Shown: one piece after another, positions 23,956 to 37,065 of the stretch
How positions within the stretch are numbered: position 1 is the stretch's first letter
Layout: every line of letters begins with the position of its first letter
Assembly: GCA_024195265.1 (NCBI GenBank)
Contig: JAJLRJ010000014.1
Location: 14,696,459 to 14,760,458, forward strand
DNA length: 64,000 bases
Origin: Dendrophyllia cribrosa
Lineage: Eukaryota; Cnidaria; Anthozoa; Scleractinia; Dendrophylliidae
Direction: 5' to 3'
Translations under genes and position numbers: made by a program
The notes under the pieces: model-generated
Told to the model about the DNA's origin: nothing
Databases searched by the model: none
What the model saw: the letters and a program-made list of their open reading frames with translations, nothing else

Positions 23956-24874
23956 GTTGTTTGCATTTTTTACCATCTTGAACAAAGAGCCAGTGGTTTT
24001 GATCTTGTTTAAATATTGTTCAAAAAAGAAAAACTAAACTTATGTTTGCTACTTTTTTGAAAACCATGTAAAAAGTTTACAAAAAGGTAAATAAAAACAT
24101 AACAATCCAAAAAAACAGAATATACTAAACTGATATAGAACTGATTGGGCAGAACTTTCATTCATTCATTTGTAAATTCGAAGATAAAAAATAGTAATTA
24201 TAACTAACAAAAACTGTAATGAACAAAAAGCGATAAAAATACTGGTAACAAGCTACTAGCTCTTCAAGTGAGAGGGCCTTTGAATTTTGCTTTGTAAAAA
24301 AAAATTAAAAAGAGAAGATGAGCAGTTCTCTCTTGTGTTTTGATATTTTAAATGCTATGATACATATTCAAATGATTTTTTCAAATTGACGGAAATTTAT
24401 AAAACTATTTCCAGAACAAAACAAGCAGAAAAAGTCCGGTTTGCTTAGAATATCATTCAGTCACGCAATATCATTGTCATTGTCATGCCGCCCCAGTTAA
24501 ATACAAGCTTTTTCTGTTTGTTGCATTCTGGGCCGTAACAGGCAACTTGTAATCTGTTTTGCTATCCATTGAGAGCGAGTATCGCTTTCGGATAAAAGTT
24601 CATTTTTGGGAATTTTTGTGATGGGTTGAGCCTAATGTTCTTATAATGAGATTAGAAACGTTGCGTGACAACGTTCGAAGGTCTCAAGCGTTTCGTATTG
24701 GCCAACGAGAATGGAACACTCATTATACTTCCCATGATTGTTCTTTTGGTAATTTTACAGCAGTTCCCTCTCTTATTACTCAAAAGACATCGTGGACGCG
24801 AGCTTACACAGATCGTTCTTTTCCAGCCATTTCGTTTCCCGCCATTTTTTTAAAGCAGGTAACTGCGAGGCGAA
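23394..24874. other. Gene-free stretch, probably 3' flank of the nuclear receptor gene
   Basis: Bases 23440-23600 and 23830-23880 are related to text flanking the 13.4-kb element (CAAAATACTGGAGCATTTTG; GCCATTTTGAAAACGGAGAA). Bases 23905-23955 are an ATT microsatellite. Sequence just left of 24875 would be the 3' UTR of the minus-strand receptor gene. I could not identify a convincing polyadenylation signal. Confidence 0.45.
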
Positions 24875-25116
24875 TCAGGCTGACTTAAACATGTCAGATA
24901 AAAGCCTTTCCATTGGAATAGTGTCAAGAGTACCACGGAAAAACATCTGCTCGATGCATTTTGAAGAAAGTGATCGTAATGAAGGCAGCATCAGAAGCAA
25001 GCGACCGAACCGCACTTGTTGGCTGGGGTAGGTCTGACGATCATATTCTCCCAGCATGCTTTGCGCCTGGTCTTGAAGTTGTTCCACGTGGTGTGGTGCA
25101 CGCAGTCCTCTTGTGT
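24875..25116 (-). CDS. NR2E-type nuclear receptor, last coding exon (end of ligand-binding domain, AF-2)
   Basis: Read on the minus strand, the exon follows a TTCTACTCTTATTACAG acceptor and supplies two bases to complete the codon split at 25497. It encodes about 80 residues and the stop. The text VEQLQDQAQSMLGEY and PSQQVRFGRLLLMLPSLRSL corresponds to helices 8-10 of the ligand-binding domain. FFRGTLDTIPMERLLSDMF is helix 11/12 with an AF-2 core, in the form typical of TLX/PNR receptors. The protein ends ...MFKSA, as is usual for this group. The phase fits the previous exon exactly. Confidence 0.93.
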
Positions 25117-25496
25117 CTGTAATAAGAGTAGAAACGCCATGATTAATACTCCAATTTTGAATAGATGCCACGTTTACCCAATAGCTCAGTAGCGCAGCAT
25201 AATAAACAGCACCACAGGAAAGTACTGTTCAATAGCTTTCATTTGAGTTGTCTCACTTTAGGATTTCATCCACAGGCTCAAAATTAAGAGCCACCTTGTG
25301 CAGCATAATGAACAGCATTACTGGAAACAATGAGGAAAGTACTGCTCAAGAGCTTCCATTTGAATGGTGAAACGAAGATTTGTATTCCAACCACAGAAAC
25401 GAAAGCTCAATGCTCACTCTTTAGAATTTCATTCACCAACGAAAGACTACTTTCCAAAGTCCTTAATAGAAATTATAACTTGTTCCAAAAACCTAC
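25117..25496 (-). repeat. Receptor intron containing 106-bp repeat remnants
   Basis: This 380-bp intron of the receptor gene holds roughly one and a half decayed monomers of the 106-bp repeat (25197-25370: GCATAATAAACAGCACCACA, GATTTCATCCACAGGCTC). Splice sites GTAGGT and ACAG lie just outside the remnants. Confidence 0.7.
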
Positions 25497-26192
25497 CTGG
25501 CTTAAAGAGAACAATGGCTTTCAGGCATGCATACTCCGTCTGGTCAATGTTGGCAGCTCTGAACCTCTCAACGATGTTTTTCAATGCCTTGATGTCTCCC
25601 ATCCCGCACATCACCTTCTCTGATCCGTCCCGCTCCGGGCTTAGTCCCGCAGCCGCGAGCAAAGTACTCATCTCCACGGGTAGGTTCCACTGAGCAATGC
25701 TAAGGATAAACAGTTCGCTCCAGCCCTCCTCGAGCAGAATCGCCTGATCACGGAATGGTAGATCAAAGAATGTCGGGATATTTCGAACCCATTTCACTGT
25801 CATGAACAAGATGCGCACGGCTGACTCGTGCAGCATTTCCGGTGAGCCAAGGTACATAATAGGATACGTTACCTGCTGGCCATGCTGAGGGGTGTGGGGT
25901 GGGGTCATTGCAGTTGCCACAGCAACAGACACAGAAGCATCTTTCGGGCTCCCCGGATTGACATACCCAACAAGGAACCTGGGAGGGCTGTTGCCATAGG
26001 AACCGTGCTCTGGTGTCACCGGGGAATCGAAGATTTTTTCTTTCTTCGGCGTAACTTGTATCTGGCTGGGTGGCATGTCGAAGTTTTCTTGCTCATAGTT
26101 ACTTTGTTTCCGTTTCAAAGTCTTGCATCGGATCTCTTCGTTTGCTGCTTGCTTGAACTGATTCGTGCGTGGGGCTCGCTCGTGTTGCACGG
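25497..26192 (-). CDS. NR2E-type nuclear receptor, hinge and ligand-binding-domain exon
   Basis: Starts after a TTTTTCAG acceptor and completes an alanine codon split from the DNA-binding exon. The first residues AVQHERAPR are the conserved extension after the second zinc finger in NR2E receptors. A hinge of roughly 90 residues, rich in K, P and S, follows. The ligand-binding domain then shows LHESAVRILFMTVKWVRNIP and the signature FRDQAILLEEGWSELF, then LSIAQWNLPVEMSTLLAAAG. The exon ends in ACLKAIVLFKP before a GTAGGT donor. The usual receptor role is ligand- or corepressor-controlled transcription in the nucleus; for this group the known vertebrate relatives act in neural and photoreceptor development (family knowledge). 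Confidence 0.95.
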
Positions 26193-29100
26193 CTGAAAAA
26201 TAAATACGATATTCATGATCAGTCAAAACTTATAACGTGAGTCGTTATCTGATTAGCTTTGTTGTTGACGAAAGTGTCTTTTCACGGTGGAACACGATCA
26301 TGTCATGTGACAATTTTAAGCCAATCAGAATCGGTAAATTTTGCGGTAAAAGCTAGGGGTTGGCACAATAAGTGGCGCGAAAACTGACGTGTGAGGTGCC
26401 ACTCACGTGCTTTGATTATAAAAAGTTATAACGACAGCTCCTGCTGCGACCCGCTGCGTAATCATCAAGATTTTTAATGGGACGTTATAACCTCAATTTG
26501 ACATCAATGAGTTGTTTAGACAGGAGAATAATTGTAAATTATTTTTGCCTATAGTCAGCTTTGTTTATCTTTTGAGAAGGGAAATTATACCAAGCTGCTT
26601 TTTACATTAGATGTCTGATAGTTTTCTTTATTCACCACGTTTGTGCCTACAAAAGAGAAAAGGAGATGAAACCGAGTTGATTGCTTGGCAAATAAACTTT
26701 TAAGTTACACTGAATCTATTATGAACATCGGATAACAAAATTTAATTACGCTAAGCGCGCGCCTGTGTAAACATAAAATAAACAACATAGAAGTAACTTA
26801 TGCTCGGATCACAAAATCTTCATCAGTATTGCACCTTAACAATAATCAGATACGGGTGGTAAGAAAACATCTTCTGATTGGTCATCATTAAACCCAACAT
26901 TTGTGTCGTCACAATAGAAATCCTGTTTAATCTTCAGAAACTCTTGGGGATATCGGTAATTGCGATAATAAGTAATAATAGGTTTATAACCGCTTCAGCT
27001 GTCTTTCCTAGAGATTAAATCTTAACTAATTGTGATTGGTTGATTGGTATTGAGGTTGATACGAAGTCTTGAAGTCCTGATATTAATGAGAAAACGAGTG
27101 TATTGAAATTTTTTGTCTGCGCGTTAATCCATTTCTAAATTCTACAAGACGGTTTTGATCTAACTAAGTAACTAATAATTCAACTGAATAAAAATGGGGA
27201 AAAAACGAGGCAAGGCGTTTAGTATTACACACAGTCACACACCTACTTCAATTACTTTTGCTGTCATTAGGAAATTGGTTTGTTCAATTATCATTAAGAA
27301 ACGAAAGGAAATAGATTTTATGTTACTTATGTTTGCCTTTAACGGGGCATTATGAATGACTCGCTCGCAAAAAAAACGGATGTTTTCACGAGCTGAAAAG
27401 AAACAATGCAGCCCGCGAGAGCTCACACGTATTTTACGCACGGGAAATTTTTGATTTACAATTTATTAATTCTCTATTGCCGACTGAGAAAAGTACAAAA
27501 ACTATAACAAGCACAGCTTATATAATTGCTCAGTAGCTTTCATTTCAGTGATTGTACTAATAGTTTATGCTTTTATTCAGAACCGCATAAAACTACTCCA
27601 GGTTTGAAGCTAAAGACGGAAAACTAGTTTTTTTTCTAACCAATTTCGGATCAATGTTATTAACTTTTATCCTTTGCAACCTAGTTAAAGTACAATAACT
27701 GTTATTTGTTTTCTATTTAAAAAGAAGCGTTACCTTTGCGAAAATGTTTATCTTATAGTCAGGCACGATTCGATGCGAATAACACCCAAGACACACACGG
27801 GTCACAAAACACTTGCCAACAGTATTTGTTTCGTTCATAAAAAGCTTCTGATCTTAGGAAGCGTCGGTGATTTATCACAATGTTCTTAGCTTTTTGTAGA
27901 AAAAATAACCATGATTTCAACAAAGCGCACTTTTATTATTCGTTTTTTAATTCAACTGCAATCTGGTGTTTACCAAAAGCATGGGGAGAAATTTTTGCGG
28001 TAAAGTTTAATCACAGTTCTCTTTGAAGTCAAAAGAATTTGGACTCAAGAAAGTTCCTAGAGACAAACAAAAGAACGACAAGGCTTTCTTTTTAATTGAC
28101 CATACCAAAAAACCCTCTAAAGTAACTTCTTTATATTGTATAGGATTTGTTTTGTGTTCGGTCTTTTAAACACAAGAATAAATTATTAATCCCCGGGGTT
28201 CTTTACAACGCTCATTTTGCATAACACATTTTTAAGACGGCTTCGTGCAGGTTTAAAGAAAGACTTTCTTTGTAACCAATTAACCATATCATTCTTTTTA
28301 TCTGCTTTGAATACCTAAAGAAGCTGACTCGTCGTGCTGATACGGGCTTGTTAACCTTCGTTGTGCTTCGGTTTGGTTTAGTGGACATAATAAATAATAA
28401 ATTACTTTCAGGCGAAGGGCAAAAGCTTTTAGCTTTGCTGGGAAATTGTGAAGACTTAAACACGGAAAATGAAGTTTAAATATGAAATTAAAGGAGGAGT
28501 TAAGTGTAAGACAACAAGTACACATCAGTTAAAATCCCTAAAGAACGCAAAGAATAACAGAACTTGGCGCAGTATGGAAAGTATATTTGGAAGATTAGTT
28601 TGAAGCATGTGAGGTCAGGTATTCTTTGAGGAAATTGGTAAAATAAACAAGAGTTACGTCTCAGTCATTTTTAAGTAAATCAGTTTTTCTTGACAAATTT
28701 CAAGATTTCGCATAAATATAGTGATCATAGTATAGTTACTTGGGGCGATTATAACTTTTATGGCAAATACAAAACAAATCGCTACAATAAATTGCGTCCC
28801 GCTGATCATTAGGAATAAATTAAAATTCTATCTGATCTGGTAACATCCATTTCTTGACGTATTTTGCGTCGGAGATGAAAATCGCAGTTTTAAAATGTTT
28901 TGGCATTTGTTCCCGGCGAGCTTTTGATTCTATAGAGTGCTGCCATGTACAAGTTATGCGATTTCGTTTTAAGAGTTTACGCTTTTTAAATTTGGGTGAG
29001 CCCAAAACTACTGACAGGTGGCCACCGACGGGTTAGCTACCAAAAACATAATACGCTAGAACTAAAATGAATTAACGCTTAGAAATTTCAGCTTGAAATC

Positions 29101-29346
29101 ATTATAAGCGCGCAAAATTTACATTAATTCCATGCCGATGGTAGATATAAAAGCAAAGATGGCTTTAATTTAGGTTTAATTACTCCAGCTCTTAAATGGC
29201 TCCATTGTTACGCAATTATGCCCTCCCTTATGTGCAGTTTTCGTTTCCCCTTAATGCAACACGAGAAAACTATTTGCTCATTTTCAGTTTTTTTTTCTTG
29301 TGAGGCGTTAGCTTTATATGGCCATATCAGTAAATTATCTACTCAC
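26193..29346 (-). other. Receptor intron between DNA-binding and ligand-binding exons
   Basis: A 3.15-kb AT-rich intron with GTGAGT donor and TTTTTCAG acceptor. It is relatively poor in repeats compared with the rest of the window. A lone 106-repeat fragment (TGCTCAGTAGCTTTCATTTC) lies near 27525. No other exon is supported. Confidence 0.6.
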
Positions 29347-29574
29347 CATCACGGTTCATTCGCACTTCGAAGCATTTCTTTAAGCGGCAAGCTTGACACT
29401 GGTTTCGTCTGGCCACATCTATCGGGCAAGCGTTACTCTCTTTGCACTGATATGCAAGGTCTCTTCGAATACTACGCTTGAAAAATCCTCGGCAGCCGTC
29501 ACATGTCAGCACACCGTAATGTTTGCCTGAGGCTCTGTCTCCGCAGACCTTGCAAAGAACAGTTTGCTTGGCTT
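29347..29574 (-). CDS. NR2E-type nuclear receptor, DNA-binding-domain exon
   Basis: The exon follows a TTTCTCCACAG acceptor and ends at a GTGAGT donor in phase 1. It encodes the whole two-zinc-finger domain. Finger 1 is C-x2-C-x13-C-x2-C ([20 protein letters not shown] then C). Finger 2 is C-x5-C-x9-C-x2-C ([20 protein letters not shown]). [14 protein letters not shown] is the C-terminal helix and T-box region. The P-box reads [10 protein letters not shown] and the D-box has five residues. Together with the following AVQHERAPR and the PMERLLSDMF AF-2, the gene fits subfamily NR2E (TLX/tailless/PNR-like). Introns separate the DNA-binding and ligand-binding exons, as is common in receptor genes. 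The exon for the start codon and A/B region is not located. Confidence 0.95.
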
Positions 29575-32500
29575 CTGTGGAGAAATTTCAAAGAATTTGG
29601 TAATTTTTTAAGCGAGAGCTGATTTTTCATGGGATGACTTTTCGACTTCAGCGGCGATTCGGTAGATTAGCTTTGTTTGCGCCACGCGCCCGCACGAGCG
29701 AGCTCAACTTAATCATTAACTCGATTTCAAGAGTTCCAAGTCCAAAACTGAAAACTAATATCCTAATTCTTTTTGCACAATATCGGAAAACGAAATGCAC
29801 CACAGGTAATAACTGCTCGACAGCTTGTGTTTGGATAAAAACATTCGAAGACAAAGTTCATCCACAGCCTCAAAAGTTAGTGTAGAGAAGATTTGTCTCT
29901 TAGAGTTGTAGAAATCCTCATTTGATCACAAAATTCTACTAGCAATTATTGCAATGTTTTTTTGACGATATATTTTGCGTTAGGCAAGGTACTTCATTCA
30001 GTGGCTGTTCTTAAATAAACAGTTTACTTTGATGCAATCTGTTTGATAAGGCGTAGTCTCGCTCGCACCTGGCGAATAAAAATTCTCAAGGATATATTTT
30101 TATCCAATTAATTGTAAGTTTGCTATTAAGTTTGAATAATTGAATTGCCCTTCAAAAAATCTCTGCATGTTCAATATTTGCCCGTTTCATTTAACTTTTC
30201 ATTTTATTTCTGGTCGAAATCTCTGCTCGGCTCTAGCCCTGTCTGGAACCAAAACCGTGAACAATAATACCCTCTGTGATCACTTTCCAGTATTTCAACT
30301 TAAATTACCTGCTTTTCCGCGTCTTGGTACAAGAACATCAGTATCTGCCATAATTCTGCAGGTTTACTCGCTGTCTGAAGGATCAACGTCTTTCGGACAG
30401 AGTCTATACCTTGCTTTCTGTGCAGCGTCGAAAAGATTGTGCTCGGAGAGTTTTTAGCTGACAAAATCTTGTAGGGCAAGTTGAGGGCCAAATTTGTACT
30501 TACTGGTTCCTAACAGGTGCACAAATCAAACGCACTCTGATTGGCTAGCGACCAGAGCGCTAAAAGATGATTGGTTCAGAACTGACCTCGGATTCGCATG
30601 GGTAAGCGGTAATTTAATTAGATTATTTTAAATGGATTCGCGCGATCATTACATGTTCCGCTCAAGTGCGTTTTCTCTCAGCAACTGACTAATGGGAAAC
30701 TAAGCGTGAAAAGTGTAAACCATGTGTGTATTTACACGGTGTTTGAGCAAGAACAATAGAATCCACATTGCTTCACAATCCAATGGAATTAACGCTCTTT
30801 AAGAACTAACATACCGAGGCATTGAATGAGAAGGAATCCAATTTAAGACTGGTTGCTATGGTAGTTCTTGTGCAATCTCCAAAAATGAATCACACTGCAA
30901 CTGCTAAAAGATCAACAAAGACACGAGCTTCGCTCACGTTCCTTTGAATTCTCATGTTAATCAGGACACTTAAGTTATCTCTCAAATTATCTATCCACCC
31001 TACGGACAATAATTCTCGTGCCTAAGCACGTGTTTAAAAGGCGTATTTTTATGCTTAAAACACTTCTTACCGTCCCTTTCTTATTAATGTGAGTTGGACC
31101 TGTATTGTAAATTGGGCTTTTTCCGATTTTTACCGAACGTAAAATGTTTCGGTGTAGTTTACATCTCGCGTGATGGCAAATAAAAACGATAGATAAGAGT
31201 TGACACCGATTACAAATTCTTCGAAGTTTCTTTGATCTGGGCGCAAAGCTCTTGCACAGGGGAATTAATTAAAATTTCAGGCTTTGTAATGGAAATATAT
31301 AAAGCAATTTAGGTGAAACCACAAGTATGGTGATCTTTAGAGCGTTTTCAATACATGTAACCCGGGAACGTAAACCAGACTATGATCGCACTGTTCGAAT
31401 AGACTAGATGGACTGAAATTCAGACATAATTGTTGTATCATTGAGCATGTGGCAAGGAAGATTTGGTATTCAAAACATCGAGTCATACTAGAATCTGGAT
31501 TGACGCAAAAAATAACGTTTGCGTGCTTTTTGTCTCACTGAGCGACTAGAAAAAGAACAATTAGATATACCTGTGCGGGGTAACGAGGTTATAACAAGCG
31601 AAGTATCAATCCATATGACATCTGTGTCTCTTAGGAGTCCGCCCATTTTGTGATGTTTACCCCAGTCAAACAATTAGAAGAAATGCAATAATTTTTGTGA
31701 TCACTGACATATGATTTGAACTTAACAACAACAATTACTTAGTGCTTTGCCTGAATTTTTAGTTAGGGCGTTTTGTTTTGTTTTGTTGTTCGAATTTCTT
31801 GCATGCTTTAACACAGGAATTATTACCCCATGGGTGTCCAAAGCCTTTTGATGTTATTTAAAAAACCACAGATAGAATTAATGCGCCACCAAAATAATTA
31901 CACTTTTTTAAGCTTGTATTTTGGTCCTGAAGCTCAAACTTTTAATTATCATAATACTACTTCGTTGGTCTCAGCCTTTTATTCACTATAGATGTAGGGG
32001 TTTTATAAAGTCTCTCATTTTAATAATAGCTGATCTACCAAACCAACCACGCTGGTGTCCCTACCTAACGCGTGTGATAACTTAATGGTATATAAAGACA
32101 TTTCAGTATTACTTTTAGTTTGCGATTCTCTCTAATTTGATTAAGACACCAGTTAGTAAGTTAATAAATTCACTGAATTGTGGCGGAGAAATGTAATGTT
32201 GATCTTTAACGCGACCGAGGTTAAACCAAGCCAAATGTCGGAATTTTCCTCTGCAGTTACCTTTAAAATTGCTTCTCTTCTTATGGTATAATATTTTAAT
32301 GGCTTCTACTGTAGTTTAGTCCAGTCCCTTGCATGCGTTATCATTTACTTAAATCAGTTAATGCCATGAGGCGAGCTGTTTAAAGTGTCAACTTGTTTGC
32401 TTAACAATTGTCTCTAAGGAAATTATGAACTAATGCCACCGTACCGCGTAATGGCTTCGCACTTTAGAAGAAAACTGAATCAGTACGGACAACCATTTCA

Positions 32501-33047
32501 ATGTTCACCATTTTCCTGCTTGCGGCGACCATTTCTAACTTTCTTGTGCGGCAAGCCGTTAAATTCCTATGATCAAAAATAAATTCAACAAAGCATTATT
32601 GCAGATTCGCCGGTCTAGGACGCCTAGTAACTATTGTCTAATACCTTTTATTAGCTATCGCAAAAAAAGCTGATGAACAAATTAAGTCTAAAGAAAACTT
32701 CTTGATCTGGTTAATAGAGAGCAATGCCTTTTGTTAATCAGTCCATTACGAGTCTTTGTTGATTGTCTTTAAAACTTCAGTCCATTGAAGCACGGAACAC
32801 TTTGGATTTACGTACCGCATTGTAAAAAATTCAAGTGAAAAAAAGATCAGAAAAGTAAATGACCAATGTCTTCTTTGATTTGAATGTCAAGTTTATTTTT
32901 CGCATGCACAGAAAAGAGATTATAATATACCTTAATTCACGTTTAGACAGCTCTTCATCAACAGTTTATTTTTGCATGCCAACATTCTAAGGGACAGAAA
33001 AGAGATATAGTTCACCTTTAGACAGCATATTAATCATGGACACTTAC
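29575..33047 (-). other. Upstream receptor intron, no gene seen
   Basis: If the small exon at 33048-33078 is real, this is a 3.5-kb intron. It is AT-rich, repeat-poor, and holds only short open frames without domains (for example 29634-29885 and 30140-30457). Other candidate minus-strand donors near 30495 and 31067 were tested for phase; the required frame hits a stop with no start codon after it. Confidence 0.45.
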
Positions 33048-33078
33048 CGGCAATGTGGCCTTTAGTATTGACAGTTTC
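33048..33078 (-). CDS. Candidate 31-bp exon upstream of the receptor DNA-binding exon
   Basis: On the minus strand, TTGACCTTTTTATTCAG precedes and GTAAGTG follows a 31-bp segment. It starts in phase 0 and ends in phase 1, exactly what the DNA-binding exon needs. The joined peptide reads [18 protein letters not shown] into the first finger. Short exons can arise by chance, so this rests only on splice-site quality and phase. Confidence 0.35.
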
Positions 33079-36000
33079 CTGAATAAAAAAGGTCAAGAGG
33101 TTTTTATTTGAGGATTCAATATGCAATTAAAAACTTTTAAACTTGTCCACGAGGTCGGAGTTGCAGGTTTTCCCTTCACGTGCATTTTACGGGTCCTACT
33201 TTGTTGTAGAGCTACGAAATATTAAAATACCGACATCAGCTTGTCAAGTGCATGGAAATAATATTGCGAAACAAACAACACCACAGGAACGTTCTTCTTA
33301 GTGACGTTCGATAAATGTTAAGCAATTATTTTCCGAAGTATTGGAACATCTTCCTTCGGCATATAAAGAAGCATTCCCAGTGGTGTGTGTTTCTTGTTAC
33401 ATTATTAAATTATTACAATTCTATCCAATAGATAGTGAATGATGCGATGAATTTGGTGGAAATTGCCGTATGATGGTTAAACTTGTAATAATTAAAGGGT
33501 CCCGGCATAGGATCAACCTTGGGGAATGGTTAAGGTTTTGCGATATTCTGCCTATTCTGGTAGCATGCGCAGTGCAATCTGGTAGCTTGCGCAGTGCATT
33601 CTGGTAAAAAATTGGTGCTCGTTGCGCTCGCTATACCCCCCGGCCAATGGGCGTGGAATGAAAGATGGTCTTAGGGAAATGACATAAAAGTAAGATAAAT
33701 TCTCGGTTCGATTCTTTAAAAGATATTTTATCTCTAAATTCATGAAGAGTTAGAGCTTTAAAGCTGGTTTAAATCAATAGTAATATCTCTTAAACAATTT
33801 TTTCCGGTTCAGTTGTTATTATTCAGGTGTTATTTTCGATTGCTTTCATATTCTCCAAGTTTATGAAATATGATGAAAGTTTTCATGTATCACTGGTTTT
33901 CAAGCAGTGTGAGGTCACCGTTACTTTCCGACTGTACTGATCTGTACTGATGCCGTGGTCAAAGTTTAGTCAAGAACGACTTATTTTCTAATGAACTATG
34001 TTTTTTCTTCATGTTCTGTTCTTAACATGAAGTAATTTTCTATTTTTTAAAATGTATCATTTTGTTTTTGTCCCAAATAGCCTGCCAGCCCTACTCTTAA
34101 CGGCACGTCCTGATTGAAGACATTGAAATCTCGACTCTCGCTAACCCAGAGCAGCCTGTATCTCGCTGCGCCAGTGGCATGCTGTGTTGTCCACTGCAGT
34201 TTGCTCCCGATTTATCCACTCGACAAGAATAACGGCGGGGACAAAATAGCACTATTTTCTGAAATGCAACTGCATTATCCGTACGGATCCCGGCTTGTTT
34301 TTCGGCGCGCTATAAATTACGGGATTATGTGACGCGTGACAAGTTAGAACCCAGGTCATCCCTCGCTCAAGCAACATGACATGCGCATCTGCGCATGGCG
34401 ATTGCGTTCTTTGTTCACAGAGATGCTTACCGAAGCAGAATGTAAAAAGCGCTGACGAAATGGCCAAAAAATGGCCAAAAAATAGCTGAATCATTAAACT
34501 TTCGACGCAACGTGTTTCTCCACCGGTGTGAGAAGTAAGTACGAATGTCATTTCCTGATTTATTGTGGCCAATAAGGATAAATTTCGAAACGTTTTGCCC
34601 GATACGTTGTAAACAACACAGGTCATATTTTGTGTAATGACAGTTTCCGAATTCTTGTACGTCTAGAAAGCTTCTAAAACTTATATTATATTTTTTATGT
34701 TATTGTTTGTTAACTTTCTTTATCAGGACGTCACATCTGGGTTGTATAAAACAACAGAACGTTCGTAGCTTTTGAACAAGTCTAGAAATGAGCGATGACA
34801 TTTTTAAAATTTCTTTGAATCATGTGTTGAATTCAGCTCATCAGTTGATCCGCTCACGCGAACAACGCATGCCGTAAATTAACTTTTGCCAGCTCATCAA
34901 CATGAAAATGTCATATACCTTTTTAACCCATGATTTAATTTTTAAAAACTTAAAAATAGTTCATTTTATAAAAGTCTTTCACTAATCAGTGCATGTTCGT
35001 GTATTAGAACTTTGAAACTAAACCCCGGCAGATTTTGACAAAAGCTCTAACTTCTGATTTTGAGAGAAGGTAAGCTTACGTTTTTTGAGCTATTTTGAAA
35101 AAAATAGCTCATTAGCAGGCGCAAAGGTTGGTTTGTGATGTTAGTATGTTTGTTAGCTTGTTTGTTTGTTTGTTTGTTTGTATGTATGTCTTGGGTTATG
35201 TCACACCAATCAGATTGCCTCTAGTATGTACACCGTGTACTATGTCAGCCAATCAAATTTTCGCTTCTAAAATGGTATTACTGAAGGTCAAAGAAGGGCA
35301 CTTGACATGAATTGAAAATCAGCCATCTTGAATCTCCGCGATTGTTGCCGCAAACACTAAAAGTGTAAAGTTTTGAAAATTTGTTGCTTGGGAACTGTTC
35401 TCTAATCCCGACTGGCTTGCTAACCTGGCAATATCAAGGACATTTATTCGGAAATACCGCCTATAATGTGCCCTATGCATGAATGGTAGAATGGTCTGCG
35501 GGGGATGAGACGTCCAAAAAATGTGGACTACGGTTACGTTCATAGGTGAGCTTATACTGAAGTATGAGTATAGTTTTATTGCAAAAACGGCAAGCCGATT
35601 TCAAATAATATGATGCGGAACATGAATTGTATGTTTCAAGCCTGGGTTTCAAGAGATTACTATTTAAAATTGGATTTTTTTTGTCAGACACGCTGTCTGC
35701 ACGTGAAAATGTTGAACTTTGTCCTTATAGAAACTTGTCCGTGATGCATGGAGTTCAACAGAGAAAATGTAATGCAATTAATCTACAATTTACAGTATGT
35801 AAAACGTTTATCTTTCTTTGAATTAATGTGAGCTGATGTGTAGGTTATTAATTGTATGCCTCAAGCGATTACTATAAGCGAGAAGCGACTGTATTTTGTA
35901 TGAGCAGTCACGTTGTGTGCACGTGCAAATATTGAACTTTGTCCTGGTACGTGATGAAATTCAACATGTTTTCGAGAAAACGTAATGTAATTAATTTATA

Positions 36001-37065
36001 TGGTGCGTTAAAAAACGCCTGTTTAAAAAATATTAGTTGCAATTTACTAGGAAACAAGCAAAATTCATTTTGGATGCGCTAAGTTTCTGCTGGTCGACAT
36101 TACAGGAAAAGGTGTTTGGTTCCAAATGTTAACCTCAACAATGTTCGTGTAAGTAATTCAATTAGCTTGTGGTTTTGAGTCGAAAACAATTTAATCTAAT
36201 TAGTTCTGTTTCTATTTGCACGACTTTTTTGTGGAGAATAAAAACAGTTGTTTAAATAATATTAGTTCCAATTTACTAGGAGACTACTTATATTCATTTT
36301 TCATGCGTTTAGTTTCTGTGAAAGACTTTTCTGGTTGACATTACAGAAACAGGTGGTTCAAAGAATTTTCCTGTCACTAATTTAATTAGCTTGTGGTTTG
36401 GAGTTGAAAACAATTTAATTTAATTAGTTTGCGTCTTCCAGGCCAAAGGAACCTTTTCCACGTGTCTTTTGTGAATAATAAAAGAAACCTTTAAAAAAAG
36501 ACTAGATACAAATTTCCAGGAAATAATAAGCCTTCAATTTGGATGCATCAAATTTATGTGCAGGACTTTTCTGGTTGACATTTAATTTAATACACTCATT
36601 ACTGAAACAAGTTGCTCATTTCACTGGGGCCGTAGTTTCGTCAAAAAATAACTCCGGAAATCCCGTGAAAAAAAGCTAGCCGAGAAACGAGAAACGGGAC
36701 CCAGTTGGTTATCTCGGTATTTTTTTTGGTAGTGGGCGGGCCGGAGGATTTGAAAAACGTATATCTGCAAGCGGTTATTTGTGCGAGTTAACTTCCGCTG
36801 TTTTGTTACTTTCACCATTTCATATCATTTAGGTAATTTTCAAAATAGCTCATGCACGCAATGCGTGCCTATGTTTCCTCGTCGCATTTGCGAAAAGGGC
36901 TTTTTTGCCGTTGATACATACTGATTTCAGGTTCAAACTTGCAGTTCTCGCAAAATCAACTTCCTTGTCAGTGCTAAAAAATGTTGCTTTCATAGCAGCT
37001 TGCAGTTTCTTTTCACTAATTTTGGATCCGAAACAAATATTTGCAAAGATCAACGTTAATAAGCT
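33079..37065. other. Gene-free stretch with degenerate tandem repeats
   Basis: At 33550-33605 a TCTGGTAGC-type word of about 25 bp repeats roughly three times. Bases 35145-35185 are a GTTT/GTAT microsatellite. Segments at 35630-35800 and 35855-36000 are diverged duplicates (CAAGCCTGGGTTTCAAGAGA / CCTCAAGCGATTACTATAAG; both with TTGAACTTTGTCC). Segments at 36013-36200, 36240-36440 and 36478-36620 are a degenerate threefold repeat sharing TTTTCTGGTTGACATT and ACTAGGA-type words. The minus-strand open frame at 34252-34626 has no recognised domain. Confidence 0.5.

Noticed and set aside
25364..25693. Plus-strand open frames over the receptor exon
   Set aside because: They are antisense shadows of the ligand-binding-domain exon.
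34252..34626. 124-codon minus-strand frame as first exon of the nuclear receptor
   Set aside because: Its donor near 34427 is in phase 1, which does not fit the candidate 31-bp exon, and the peptide has no receptor-like feature. It would fit only if that small exon is skipped.
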